From: Flammeovirgaceae bacterium UBA4659 | GTDB taxonomy: Bacteria; Bacteroidota; Bacteroidia; Cytophagales; Cyclobacteriaceae | Assembly (NCBI GenBank): GCA_002405445.1 | Contig: DHLV01000282.1 | Coordinates: 17,246-22,471 of the forward strand | DNA length: 5,226 bases | Direction of reading: 5' to 3' | Part shown: positions 1 through 5,217 of the stretch, in pieces | How positions within the stretch are numbered: the stretch's first letter is position 1 | Layout of the letters: the number at the start of each line of letters is the position of its first letter | Program-made: the position numbers and the translations under genes | The notes under the pieces: model-generated | The model's input: only the letters and a program-made list of their open reading frames with translations | What the model was told of the DNA's origin: nothing | Database searches by the model: none

Positions 1-343
1 CATATTTTAGAAACTCTTCGCGAGAGAGGTCAGATTTTTTGATTCCGCGCTCGCGCAACATGGCCACAACCTTTGCTTCTGTGGCGATGGAAGCATGGTC
101 TGTCCCCGGCACCCAACAGGCCACTTTGCCTTCCATGCGTGCTTTGCGGATGAGCACATCTTGAATGGTGTTGTTGAGCATGTGGCCCATGTGCAATACG
201 CCCGTTACGTTGGGCGGAGGGATAACGATGCTGTATGACTCACTCCCCTTTTTTGGCTCGGCATGGAAAAAACCGTGCTCCATCCAATACTGGTACCACT
301 TCGATTCTACTTCCGCAGGGCTATACTTGGTTGCTAACGACAT
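1..343 (-). CDS. valS: Valine-tRNA ligase, N-terminal fragment (cut by window edge)
   Basis: This is the start of valyl-tRNA synthetase, the cytoplasmic class I enzyme that charges tRNA-Val with valine. Only 114 complete codons are present because the gene runs off the left edge of the window; full-length ValS is usually about 870-950 residues. The ATG lies at 343-341. Residues 42-54 read [13 protein letters not shown], which contains the HIGH-type ATP-binding signature (here HMGH at 51-54). Residues 77-88 read [12 protein letters not shown], the second conserved block of the Val/Ile/Leu catalytic core. Residues 7-20 form the usual amphipathic start with conserved W16 and W20. The KMSKS motif and editing domain lie outside the window. 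It is transcribed divergently from the hsp20 gene, and a good Bacteroidota promoter lies about 20 bases upstream of the start. No frame damage is visible. Confidence 0.97.
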   Translation of the reverse strand, partial: MSLATKYSPAEVESKWYQYWMEHGFFHAEPKKGSESYSIVIPPPNVTGVLHMGHMLNNTIQDVLIRKARMEGKVACWVPGTDHASIATEAKVVAMLRERGIKKSDLSREEFLKY

Positions 344-363
344 ATCTTAAATTCAAAAGATGG

Positions 364-390
364 CAAAAATAGGAATTTGCATTGACGCAA
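364..390 (-). promoter_or_regulatory. Candidate valS promoter (TAnnTTTG type)
   Basis: Read on the minus strand, positions 371-364 are TATTTTTG, an exact match to the Bacteroidota -7 consensus TAnnTTTG. A TTG lies at 390-388, 16 bases upstream, slightly closer than the usual -33 spacing. The transcript would start around 357-359 and leave a leader of roughly 15 bases before the valS ATG. That leader has no Shine-Dalgarno sequence, as is normal in this phylum. Confidence 0.5.
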
Positions 391-445
391 TCTTGAAGTC
401 GTTGATTGGCAATTGGAGGGTCATCAATTCAATACGAAGGGCGAA

Positions 446-549
446 CCGGCCAGGGATAGAAGTGGAAAGCCCGCTAAGGGTTGGATTGAGCGTAAGCGCG
501 GACTTGAAACGGATAGCCCGGCCCGTGAGCGCGGGCATCTGCAGAGCAG
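446..549 (+). ncRNA. Structured intergenic element, Bacteroidota repeat/RNA-like
   Basis: Nested complementary segments are visible. GGCC-A-GGG at 448-455 pairs with CCC-GGCC at 517-523. AAGT at 460-463 pairs with ACTT at 502-505. CCGC at 471-474 pairs with GCGG at 498-501, closing a loop that contains a GC-GUAA-GC mini-hairpin (490-497). Two further hairpins follow: GCCCG/CGGGC (521-525 with 532-536, which competes with the outer helix) and CTGC/GCAG (539-542 with 546-549). Inside the element, AGTGGAAAGCCCG (461-473) recurs as AACGGATAGCCCG (508-520), 10 of 13 identical, and GGATAG occurs at 454 and 511. From memory this wording resembles an element found in many Bacteroidota intergenic regions, perhaps the Flavo-1 RNA family, but I cannot confirm the family. 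The strand is inferred from that resemblance, and transcription is not shown. Confidence 0.5.
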
Positions 550-578
550 CCGCCAAAAATTCAATTGAAATAAGACTA

Positions 579-620
579 AATGACATTACAATTTTAGTTT
601 TTGATTGAAAATATGTCATT
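579..620. repeat. Perfect 8-bp inverted repeat upstream of hsp20
   Basis: AATGACAT at 579-586 is matched by its exact reverse complement ATGTCATT at 613-620, separated by 26 bases of AT-rich sequence. It sits about 90-130 bases upstream of the chosen hsp20 start, where a regulator-binding site or a leader hairpin would be plausible. It is not the CIRCE element. In AT-rich DNA an 8-bp pair at this spacing can occur by chance. Confidence 0.4.
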
Positions 621-637
621 ATGGCTTAATAATTATG
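605..637 (+). promoter_or_regulatory. Weak candidate hsp20 promoter
   Basis: TAATTATG at 630-637 differs at one position from the Bacteroidota -7 consensus TAnnTTTG. A TTG lies 22 bases upstream at 605-607, inside the accepted spacing range. It would give a leader of about 65 bases. It overlaps the right arm of the inverted repeat, so a protein bound there could affect initiation. The match is imperfect and the flanking DNA is AT-rich, so this is tentative. Confidence 0.25.
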
Positions 638-706
638 TAGGCACACTTTTTCCTGATGGGTGCTTGTGTTTCAAAAATCAATGTTCAACTAAAAAAACAA
701 ATCTAT

Positions 707-1135
707 ATGAGCATCATTCGTTATAACCCGGCTGATTTTGTACCCACCACATTCAGCAACCTGGTAGACCGATTCTTCAATGAGTCAGTTGCCCGTTCCG
801 GTGGAAGTTCTTTCGTGCCTAAAGTGGACATTATCGAAAACGACAACGCGTTTGAGATTCACTTTGCCGTGCCCGGATTGAACAAAGAAGACTTTAACAT
901 TGAGGTAAAAGACAATTACTTAACCGTGAGTGGCGAACGCAAACTCACCAACGAGAAGAAAGACAAAAATTTCCACAGCATCGAAACCAGCTATGGATCT
1001 TTCAGCCGCTCTTTTTCGTTGCCCGAAAATGTAAATGCCGATAAGGCACAAGCCAAGTATAACAACGGCATTTTGGAGTTGACTTTGCCAAAAGACGAAA
1101 AGAAGGTATTAAAGCAAACCATTAAGGTAAGCTAA
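707..1135 (+). CDS. Small heat-shock protein, Hsp20/alpha-crystallin family
   Basis: This encodes a 142-residue ATP-independent holdase chaperone that acts in the cytoplasm; such proteins form oligomers that bind unfolding clients and pass them to the DnaK and ClpB machinery. Residues 1-35 are the variable N-terminal arm (MSIIRYNPADFVPTTFSNLV). The alpha-crystallin domain spans about residues 36-130. It starts with PKVDIIEN, continues through AVPGLNKEDF and YLTVSGER, and ends with the family signature AKYNNGILELTLPK at 116-129 (A-x-x-x-n-G-v-L). The C-terminal I-K-V at 139-141 fits the I-x-I/V oligomerisation motif. The frame stays open upstream to an ATG at 656, but I choose 707 because family members typically begin just before the RYNP-like segment and the extra 17 residues look like translated leader. 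No Shine-Dalgarno sequence is present. It stands alone, ending in a terminator, so it is probably monocistronic. Confidence 0.95.
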   Translation: MSIIRYNPADFVPTTFSNLVDRFFNESVARSGGSSFVPKVDIIENDNAFEIHFAVPGLNKEDFNIEVKDNYLTVSGERKLTNEKKDKNFHSIETSYGSFSRSFSLPENVNADKAQAKYNNGILELTLPKDEKKVLKQTIKVS

Positions 1136-1152
1136 GAATTTGGTTTGAGGTT

Positions 1153-1186
1153 TACCCTGACGGGCGCCCCGAGGCGCGTTAGGGTA
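1153..1186 (+). repeat. Long imperfect hairpin after hsp20
   Basis: Ten bases at 1153-1162 (TACCCTGACG) pair with 1177-1186 (CGTTAGGGTA), including one G-U pair. After a two-base GG bulge, CGCC (1165-1168) pairs with GGCG (1173-1176) around a CCGA loop. It begins 17 bases after the hsp20 stop. No T-tract follows, so it is not itself an intrinsic terminator. It may protect the 3' end of the hsp20 mRNA. Confidence 0.6.
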
Positions 1187-1193
1187 TAGGTAG

Positions 1194-1215
1194 GCCCCTG
1201 CGTGCGCGCAAGGGC
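1194..1215 (+). repeat. Second hairpin in the hsp20 3' region
   Basis: GCCC (1194-1197) pairs with GGGC (1212-1215). After a C/A mismatch, TGCG (1199-1202) pairs with CGCA (1207-1210) around a four-base TGCG loop. It lies between the long hairpin and the terminator, so three stem-loops stand in a row. No T-tract follows it. Confidence 0.5.
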
Positions 1216-1223
1216 AGTGGGTG

Positions 1224-1255
1224 AACCCTGATGGAGACGTCAGGGTTCTTTTTTT
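1224..1255 (+). terminator. Intrinsic terminator of hsp20
   Basis: AACCCTGA (1224-1231) pairs perfectly with TCAGGGTT (1240-1247) around an eight-base loop. One C and then seven T residues (1249-1255) follow. This is a standard rho-independent terminator on the plus strand, and it separates hsp20 from htrA. Confidence 0.85.
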
Positions 1256-1364
1256 CGGTACTTGTGATGTAAACACTTCGAAAGATAGAAGGCATCATCG
1301 TTTTTGCATGTGACGTATGTGTCTGTGGCTTTTTTAACGCGTAAAAACTGCCACTGTTTTTTAC

Positions 1365-1372
1365 TACCTTTC
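1365..1372 (+). promoter_or_regulatory. Possible htrA -7 element close to the start codon
   Basis: TACCTTTC at 1365-1372 matches TAnnTTTG at all but the last base and lies only four bases before the htrA ATG. If it is used, transcription would begin at or next to the start codon and give a nearly leaderless mRNA. No TTG was found at the expected -33 spacing, so the case is weak. The terminator at 1224-1255 does imply that htrA needs a promoter of its own somewhere in 1256-1376. Confidence 0.3.
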
Positions 1373-1376
1373 CCCA

Positions 1377-2810
1377 ATGAAACGCTGGCTGTTGGTTGCA
1401 TTGGTGGTGGTATCGGCCTTTATTGGTGCCATCCTTGGGGCAATGCTCACGATCAGGCACGTAACAGATCAACCCTCATATAATTCTATTGAGCAGCGCC
1501 AAAATGTGAGGGCGTTGCCGGTGGCAAATTTCGATACTACTTATCGGGTGTCTGGTGGACTGAATTTTGAAAAGGCTGCCAAGTTAGTAACGCCTGCAGT
1601 GGTGCACATTCGCACGGTATTGGGTATGGGTAGTTTCAGCCTCAATGCGCTCGACAATTACATGAACCCCCATGCCCAGTCCTCAGGTTCTGGCGTGATC
1701 GTTACTGATGACGGTTACATTGTTACCAACCACCATGTGATTGAAGAGGCTTCTTCGATTGAAGTGGTGATGAACAACAACCAACGCTTTTATGCAAAAG
1801 TGGTGGGCAAAGACCCAAGCACCGACCTGGCGTTGTTAAAAATCAAAGCCAAGAACCTGCCGTTTGTTAAGTATGGCAATTCAGACGCAACTGCACTGGG
1901 CGAGTGGGTGTTGGCCATTGGCAATCCGTTTGATTTGACCTCAACGGTAACCGCAGGCATTGTTAGTGCCCGCGCTCGCAACATTGGGATCTTGCGCGAT
2001 AAGAACAATTTGCAGATAGAGTCCTTCATTCAGACCGATGCCGCAGTGAACCCGGGCAACAGCGGTGGGGCACTGGTGAACTTGAATGGCGAGCTGATCG
2101 GGATCAACTCAGCCATTGCTACTGCCACAGGCAGCTATTCGGGCTACTCTTTTGCAATACCGGTAAGTCTGGTGAAGAAAATTGCCGATGATCTGTTGGA
2201 GTTTGGGCAAGTGCAGCGCGGGCTACTGGGGGTGCAAATAGCCGATGTTACAGCTCAATTGGCTGATGAGCAAAAACTGGACGTGGTGCAGGGGGTGTTC
2301 ATCCGCGGTGTAAATGAAGGGAGTGCTGCCGAAGTTGCAGGCATTCAAACCGGAGACGTGATAGAGGCCGTCAACCGGCACCCGGTTGCGGGGGTATCAG
2401 AAATGCAAGAGTGGGTGGCGCGGCACCGGCCGGGGCAGACCATCGAAGTAACTTATCGCAGGGCGGGCACAACCCGCACCGTAAAAGCGGTGTTGAAAAA
2501 GATCGATGGATCACAACAAATGGTGCGCCTGGCAGCACCCAAACCCGAAGGCATTGAACTGCAAGACCTCACCTACAGCGAGTTAAACCGACTCAACCTA
2601 CACGAAGGTGTTCGTGTCAAATCGGTGGGTGGCAGCCCGTGGACGAAGGCCGGCATTCCGATTGGTTTTATTATTACCCACCTGGACAAAGTGCCGGTGG
2701 ACAGCACAGAAGACTTTTACGGCATTTTACAATGGAAACGGGGTGGGGTGTTAATTGAGGGCATTGAACAAAATGGCGAACGGGGCACTTTTGCCGTTGA
2801 TTTACCCTAG
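1377..2810 (+). CDS. HtrA/Deg-family serine protease with two PDZ domains
   Basis: This is an intact 477-residue envelope protease of the S1C (trypsin-like) family that degrades or chaperones misfolded periplasmic proteins. Residues 4-25 are a hydrophobic segment after MKR. No clear AXA cleavage site follows, so it may be a DegS-like membrane anchor or an atypical signal peptide. The protease domain spans about residues 63-275. The catalytic triad is complete: H120 in VTNHHV, D150 in STDLALL and S229 in NPGNSGGAL. PDZ1 covers about 281-376 (GLLGVQIADV start, AGIQTGDVIEAVN core). PDZ2 covers about 392-477 (AGIPIGFIITHLDKVPV) and is more divergent. The length and two-PDZ layout match DegP/DegQ better than single-PDZ DegS. 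The ATG at 1377 directly precedes the basic-hydrophobic N-terminus. No Shine-Dalgarno sequence is visible. I cannot tell DegP from DegQ, so no symbol is given. Confidence 0.96.
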   Translation: MKRWLLVALVVVSAFIGAILGAMLTIRHVTDQPSYNSIEQRQNVRALPVANFDTTYRVSGGLNFEKAAKLVTPAVVHIRTVLGMGSFSLNALDNYMNPHAQSSGSGVIVTDDGYIVTNHHVIEEASSIEVVMNNNQRFYAKVVGKDPSTDLALLKIKAKNLPFVKYGNSDATALGEWVLAIGNPFDLTSTVTAGIVSARARNIGILRDKNNLQIESFIQTDAAVNPGNSGGALVNLNGELIGINSAIATATGSYSGYSFAIPVSLVKKIADDLLEFGQVQRGLLGVQIADVTAQLADEQKLDVVQGVFIRGVNEGSAAEVAGIQTGDVIEAVNRHPVAGVSEMQEWVARHRPGQTIEVTYRRAGTTRTVKAVLKKIDGSQQMVRLAAPKPEGIELQDLTYSELNRLNLHEGVRVKSVGGSPWTKAGIPIGFIITHLDKVPVDSTEDFYGILQWKRGGVLIEGIEQNGERGTFAVDLP

Positions 2811-3015
2811 CACGCTAACGCTTTACTTCCAACAGCTTGTGCTGGCCACCCGCTACCGAGTTGTTTTTTGCCTGGTTTGTCATCGGTTGATATTTGGAAA
2901 GCGTGGTGCGAGACCTTCAACACGTATGGCCGCGGGCTGTGATGCGATCCGTCAATTCCCCGGCAATTGTTGCAAGTAAATTCTGCTTTTTGTGAACACT
3001 CATAGGCCTCAAATG

Positions 3016-3046
3016 CAAGAAACCCCTCCGTCTGAGGGGTTTCTTG
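3016..3046. terminator. Strong, probably bidirectional terminator
   Basis: Thirteen bases at 3016-3028 (CAAGAAACCCCTC) pair perfectly with 3034-3046 (GAGGGGTTTCTTG) around a five-base loop, CGTCT. The GC-rich tip and A/T-rich base make a terminator that can work on both strands, although the T-tract is short and partly inside the stem. It is the only good candidate to end both htrA from the left and the lipoprotein-msrA unit from the right. It is 205 bases from the htrA stop and about 280 bases from the msrA stop. Confidence 0.8.
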
Positions 3047-3064
3047 TTACCTAAACCTAAACCT

Positions 3065-3208
3065 ATGAGAGAATTACTTCTACTGTTGCTGATTACAACG
3101 CAGAAGTGTTGGGTGAGTTACAGTGTTTGTAAAAAAAATTATTTGACAGGTAACGCCTCAATGCACACACAGATTTTGTGTAAGCCCGGTATGATCGTAG
3201 GCAAGTAA
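3065..3208 (+). CDS. Doubtful 47-codon open frame with signal-like N-terminus
   Basis: This small ATG-initiated frame encodes 47 residues. It begins MRELLLLLLITTQ, a charged start plus hydrophobic run like the first half of a signal peptide. The remainder (about residues 14-47, including KKNYLTGNASMHTQ) has no domain I recognise and no clear cleavage site. It sits just after the terminator and behind ACCTAAACCTAAACCT, the kind of A/C-rich leader seen before Bacteroidota start codons. Possible readings are a real short secreted peptide, the surviving 5' end of a larger exported-protein gene whose body was lost, or chance. The missing mature domain and the position between convergent genes make a remnant somewhat more likely than a functional gene. 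It does not overlap msrA. Confidence 0.25.
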   Translation: MRELLLLLLITTQKCWVSYSVCKKNYLTGNASMHTQILCKPGMIVGK

Positions 3209-3327
3209 TATCAACCCGATTGGGTCAGCGATGATGACAATCACCACTAAACGCCTATGCTCAACTTTGTACTCTTGGTTTGAATATCGCCCAAATAAGC
3301 TGGCACCAGTCTCGGCCAACGAAAATT

Positions 3328-3948
3328 TTATTTTTTCAGTTTCCCGGCAAATTGTTTTTTGAATTTTTCCACTTTCGGCCGAATTACGTATTGACAATAC
3401 CCCGCGTTGGGGTTCAGCGCGTAATAGTTTTGGTGGTAATCTTCGGCCGAATAAAAAACACCCAGAGCCGTAATTTCTGTAACAATGGGGTTCTTGTAAA
3501 CATGTGAGGTCTCTAGTTGTCGTTTGTAGGCTTCTGCAATATTCTTCTGATTGTCGTTGGCATAAAATACTGCCGATCGATACTGGGTGCCCTCGTCTGC
3601 ACCCTGTTTGTTGAGTGTTGTTGGGTCATGCGTGTTCCAAAATACTTCCAGCAACTCTTCGAAAGTCACTATTGTGGGATCAAAAGTAATTTGAGTAACC
3701 TCTGCGTGGCCGGTGAGCCCTGTGCACACCTCGCGGTAGGTAGGGTTTTTTACTTTGCCGCCCGTGTAGCCAGACACCACTTGGGTAACGCCCTTCACAT
3801 TCAAAAACACTGCTTCGGTGCACCAAAAGCAGCCTGCGCCAAACGTGGCGACCTCCCATTTCTTTGTTTCCACTTTTTTGGGTTGAGATTGTGCGCCAGC
3901 GTAGGCGAAGATGGCCAGTGCCAGCACGGTTGAAAATGATTTTAACAT
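3328..3948 (-). CDS. msrA: Exported peptide-methionine (S)-S-oxide reductase
   Basis: This 206-residue enzyme reduces the S epimer of methionine sulfoxide in oxidised proteins. Residues 1-19 (MLKSFSTVLALAIFAYAGA) form a signal peptide with likely cleavage before Q20 and no lipobox cysteine, so it should act outside the cytoplasm, probably in the periplasm. The catalytic motif is GAGCFWCTEAVF, with nucleophile C40, a second cysteine at C43 and conserved E45. GHAEVTQITFDP, the HDPTT block (D108), QYRSAVFY (Y123) and NPNAGYCQYVIRPK (C185, a candidate resolving cysteine) complete the family pattern. The frame extends upstream to a TTG at 4014 that overlaps the previous stop, but the ATG at 3948 places the signal peptide exactly at the N-terminus. 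The gene is MsrA only; no MsrB domain is fused. It lies 62 bases downstream of the lipoprotein gene on the same strand, probably co-transcribed. Reductant delivery is not encoded in this window. Confidence 0.95.
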   Translation of the reverse strand: MLKSFSTVLALAIFAYAGAQSQPKKVETKKWEVATFGAGCFWCTEAVFLNVKGVTQVVSGYTGGKVKNPTYREVCTGLTGHAEVTQITFDPTIVTFEELLEVFWNTHDPTTLNKQGADEGTQYRSAVFYANDNQKNIAEAYKRQLETSHVYKNPIVTEITALGVFYSAEDYHQNYYALNPNAGYCQYVIRPKVEKFKKQFAGKLKK

Positions 3949-4010
3949 ACGCTTTAAACCGATTCTGTCGACAAATGGTTTATCAATCTTACCGTTTTGT
4001 CGGGTGTGCG

Positions 4011-5126
4011 TCAATACCTGTTGTAAAAACCGCGTAGTTGTTGTGAAAGATTTTCCTGTAGCCGGTTCATGGCTTGATTGTAGAGGTCGTTGTCGTTGGG
4101 GGATGCCTCAGACCGTTTGCACAGGTTCAGTTGGTCGTTGGTGAGGGCCCGCTGGTCGCCCTTAAACACGGCCCAATTGTATTGCCATCGCGCACTGCCA
4201 TCTACAGTATTGTTTTGCAAGTATCCATGGGTCGCCTCATCTGTAATGGTGAGCAATGCTTCGCTGCGTGCATTCTTCACTTTGGTGAAAATCGTGAGGG
4301 TAGCCTTCACAGTTTCCATGATGTCTTGCGTTTTGCCATCCGGCATTTTCTTTTCACCCACCTTAATACTGCGCTCAATGTTTTCGTTGCGAGAAGAAAC
4401 CTGCACCCGGTTATCCTGGTAATAGCCGTTGAAAACCAACCGCAACACCTGCTGTGGCTTGATCGAATCAAAAGCATTGAGTGGTTTAAATGATAAAAAC
4501 TGGCGCTGCAGCGAATTGATGATGGGCTGAAAGCTGCCGTAGTTGATCCGCGAGGCATTGATTTCTTCGTACGCTACGCGCAAGGTGGCATTGAATTCTG
4601 CCTGGTTCATCATTTCGATTACTTCCCGGTATCCCGGCTGGTAATCATTCGCTTCTTTGAAGGCGAAGTAAGCTTGCTTGGCATCTTCGCGCGTATTCTT
4701 CATCATTGACTGAACCCCGTCCTGGTAGCTTTCTTCTGCCGCTTTGGGCTTGGCGTCAGCCAGTTCTTTAAACCTGGTGACCGGGTTTGTGATCACCTTC
4801 ATCGCGCCAAGCGAAGTTTTGATTTGGTCGTTGAGATAGTTGATGCGCGAGTAGCCGGCCACAGCATCGCGCCACTTGCGTGGGTCGTTTGAGTGAAGCC
4901 CGTTTTGAATTCCGGTCTCAATGAAGTCAATGGCCAGTGGGTATGCTTGCGTAAGCACTGCGGTAGCTTTTTTGTGCTGAGGGCTTCCCCTCAACCGGTT
5001 TACTGAGCTCAAAACGGCATCGTAATAGTCGCCTTGCTTTAGAGCCGACTTTCCTGACGAACATGCACTAACAATGGCGGTGAGTGAAGTCAACCACAAG
5101 ACGAAAGCCAGCCAACGGGTTTTCAT
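4011..5126 (-). CDS. Uncharacterised lipoprotein with TPR-like helices
   Basis: This gene encodes a 371-residue protein whose function I do not recognise. The N-terminus is a lipoprotein signal: basic start, hydrophobic residues 5-19 and lipobox VSAC with C22 as the lipidation site. The residues after the cysteine are SSGKS, without the acidic run that often directs Bacteroidota lipoproteins to the cell surface, so a periplasm-facing location is the default guess. Residues 25-60 (ALKQGDYYDAVLSSVNRLRG) and about 128-173 (AYFAFKEANDYQPGYREV) look like tetratricopeptide-type helix pairs. The part from about 205 onward alternates short hydrophobic and polar stretches (PQQVLRLVFNGYYQDNRVQV, TVKATLTIFTKVKNARSEAL), suggesting a beta-rich C-terminal domain. 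The ATG at 5126 fits the signal peptide. No strong TAnnTTTG promoter is evident just upstream. It is first in a likely two-gene unit with msrA, hinting at an envelope role. Confidence 0.88.
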   Translation of the reverse strand: MKTRWLAFVLWLTSLTAIVSACSSGKSALKQGDYYDAVLSSVNRLRGSPQHKKATAVLTQAYPLAIDFIETGIQNGLHSNDPRKWRDAVAGYSRINYLNDQIKTSLGAMKVITNPVTRFKELADAKPKAAEESYQDGVQSMMKNTREDAKQAYFAFKEANDYQPGYREVIEMMNQAEFNATLRVAYEEINASRINYGSFQPIINSLQRQFLSFKPLNAFDSIKPQQVLRLVFNGYYQDNRVQVSSRNENIERSIKVGEKKMPDGKTQDIMETVKATLTIFTKVKNARSEALLTITDEATHGYLQNNTVDGSARWQYNWAVFKGDQRALTNDQLNLCKRSEASPNDNDLYNQAMNRLQENLSQQLRGFYNRY

Positions 5127-5186
5127 AGCAACTGCAATTTAGTGTGGAAGTTAGAGAAGGGATGTGTCATGCGGAAATGATTTTTT

Positions 5187-5217
5187 GTTGTTCGTTAATA
5201 GTTGCTGGTTGTTCGTT
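5187..5217. repeat. Ten-base direct repeat upstream of the lipoprotein operon
   Basis: GTTGTTCGTT occurs at 5187-5196 and again at 5208-5217, so the copies start 21 bases apart, about two turns of the helix. The repeats lie 61-91 bases upstream of the lipoprotein ATG (minus strand). The spacing and position would suit paired binding of a regulator on one face of the DNA. They could equally be chance in T/G-rich sequence, and the region is cut by the window edge. Confidence 0.45.

Larger units (their letters stand above)
344..706. other. Divergent intergenic region between valS and hsp20
   Basis: This is a 363-base stretch with no convincing protein gene. From left to right it holds a candidate valS promoter (364-390, minus), a GC-rich structured element (about 446-549), an AT-rich segment with an 8-bp inverted repeat (579-586 and 613-620), and the A-rich hsp20 leader. 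Open frames that cross the structured element on both strands have no recognisable domain, and the nested base pairing explains the sequence better than a protein does. Confidence 0.8.
2811..3327. other. Convergent intergenic region between htrA and msrA
   Basis: This is 517 bases between two genes that point toward each other. Positions 2811-3015 show no gene, repeat or RNA structure that I can support; the only sizeable open frame there begins inside htrA in another frame and encodes nothing recognisable. The strong terminator lies at 3016-3046. After it come a CTAAAC-CTAAAC tandem (3051-3062) and a 47-codon open frame (3065-3208). From 3209 to 3327 the only item is a minus-strand reading frame with slight toxin-like wording, treated under findings. 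The length is unusual for a convergent junction and may hold decayed sequence. Confidence 0.7.

Noticed and set aside
353..619. Overlapping 80-90-codon open frames on both strands across the valS-hsp20 gap
   Set aside because: Neither translation has a recognisable domain, and both run through the nested base-paired element. Open frames on both strands here look like a by-product of the structured DNA.
656..706. Seventeen-codon N-terminal extension of Hsp20
   Set aside because: The extension (MGACVSKINVQLKKQIY) is unlike Hsp20 N-termini. The ATG at 707 starts the family-like RYNPADF segment and follows a typical A-rich leader.
613..726. A 37-codon ATG frame beginning MSLWLNNYVG and ending inside the hsp20 start
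   Set aside because: It overlaps the hsp20 start out of frame, has no recognisable sequence, and sits in AT-rich leader DNA where short frames arise by chance.
1179..1472. Minus-strand 97-codon open frame over the hsp20 terminator and htrA start
   Set aside because: It crosses a terminator and the htrA signal segment, has biased composition and shows no domain; it is a shadow frame.
2755..2979. Plus-strand 74-codon frame starting inside htrA
   Set aside because: It begins in another frame within the PDZ2 coding region, and its translation resembles no known protein.
3051..3062. CTAAAC-CTAAAC tandem considered as a telomere-like or CRISPR-like repeat
   Set aside because: There are only two short copies with no spacers. 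It is better read as an A/C-rich leader before the ATG at 3065.
3517..3933. Plus-strand 138-codon frame opposite msrA
   Set aside because: It is cysteine- and histidine-rich nonsense complementary to the clear msrA coding sequence, so it is a shadow of that gene.
3949..4014. TTG start for msrA overlapping the lipoprotein stop
   Set aside because: It would place 22 polar residues ahead of a clean signal peptide. The ATG at 3948 fits an exported protein much better.
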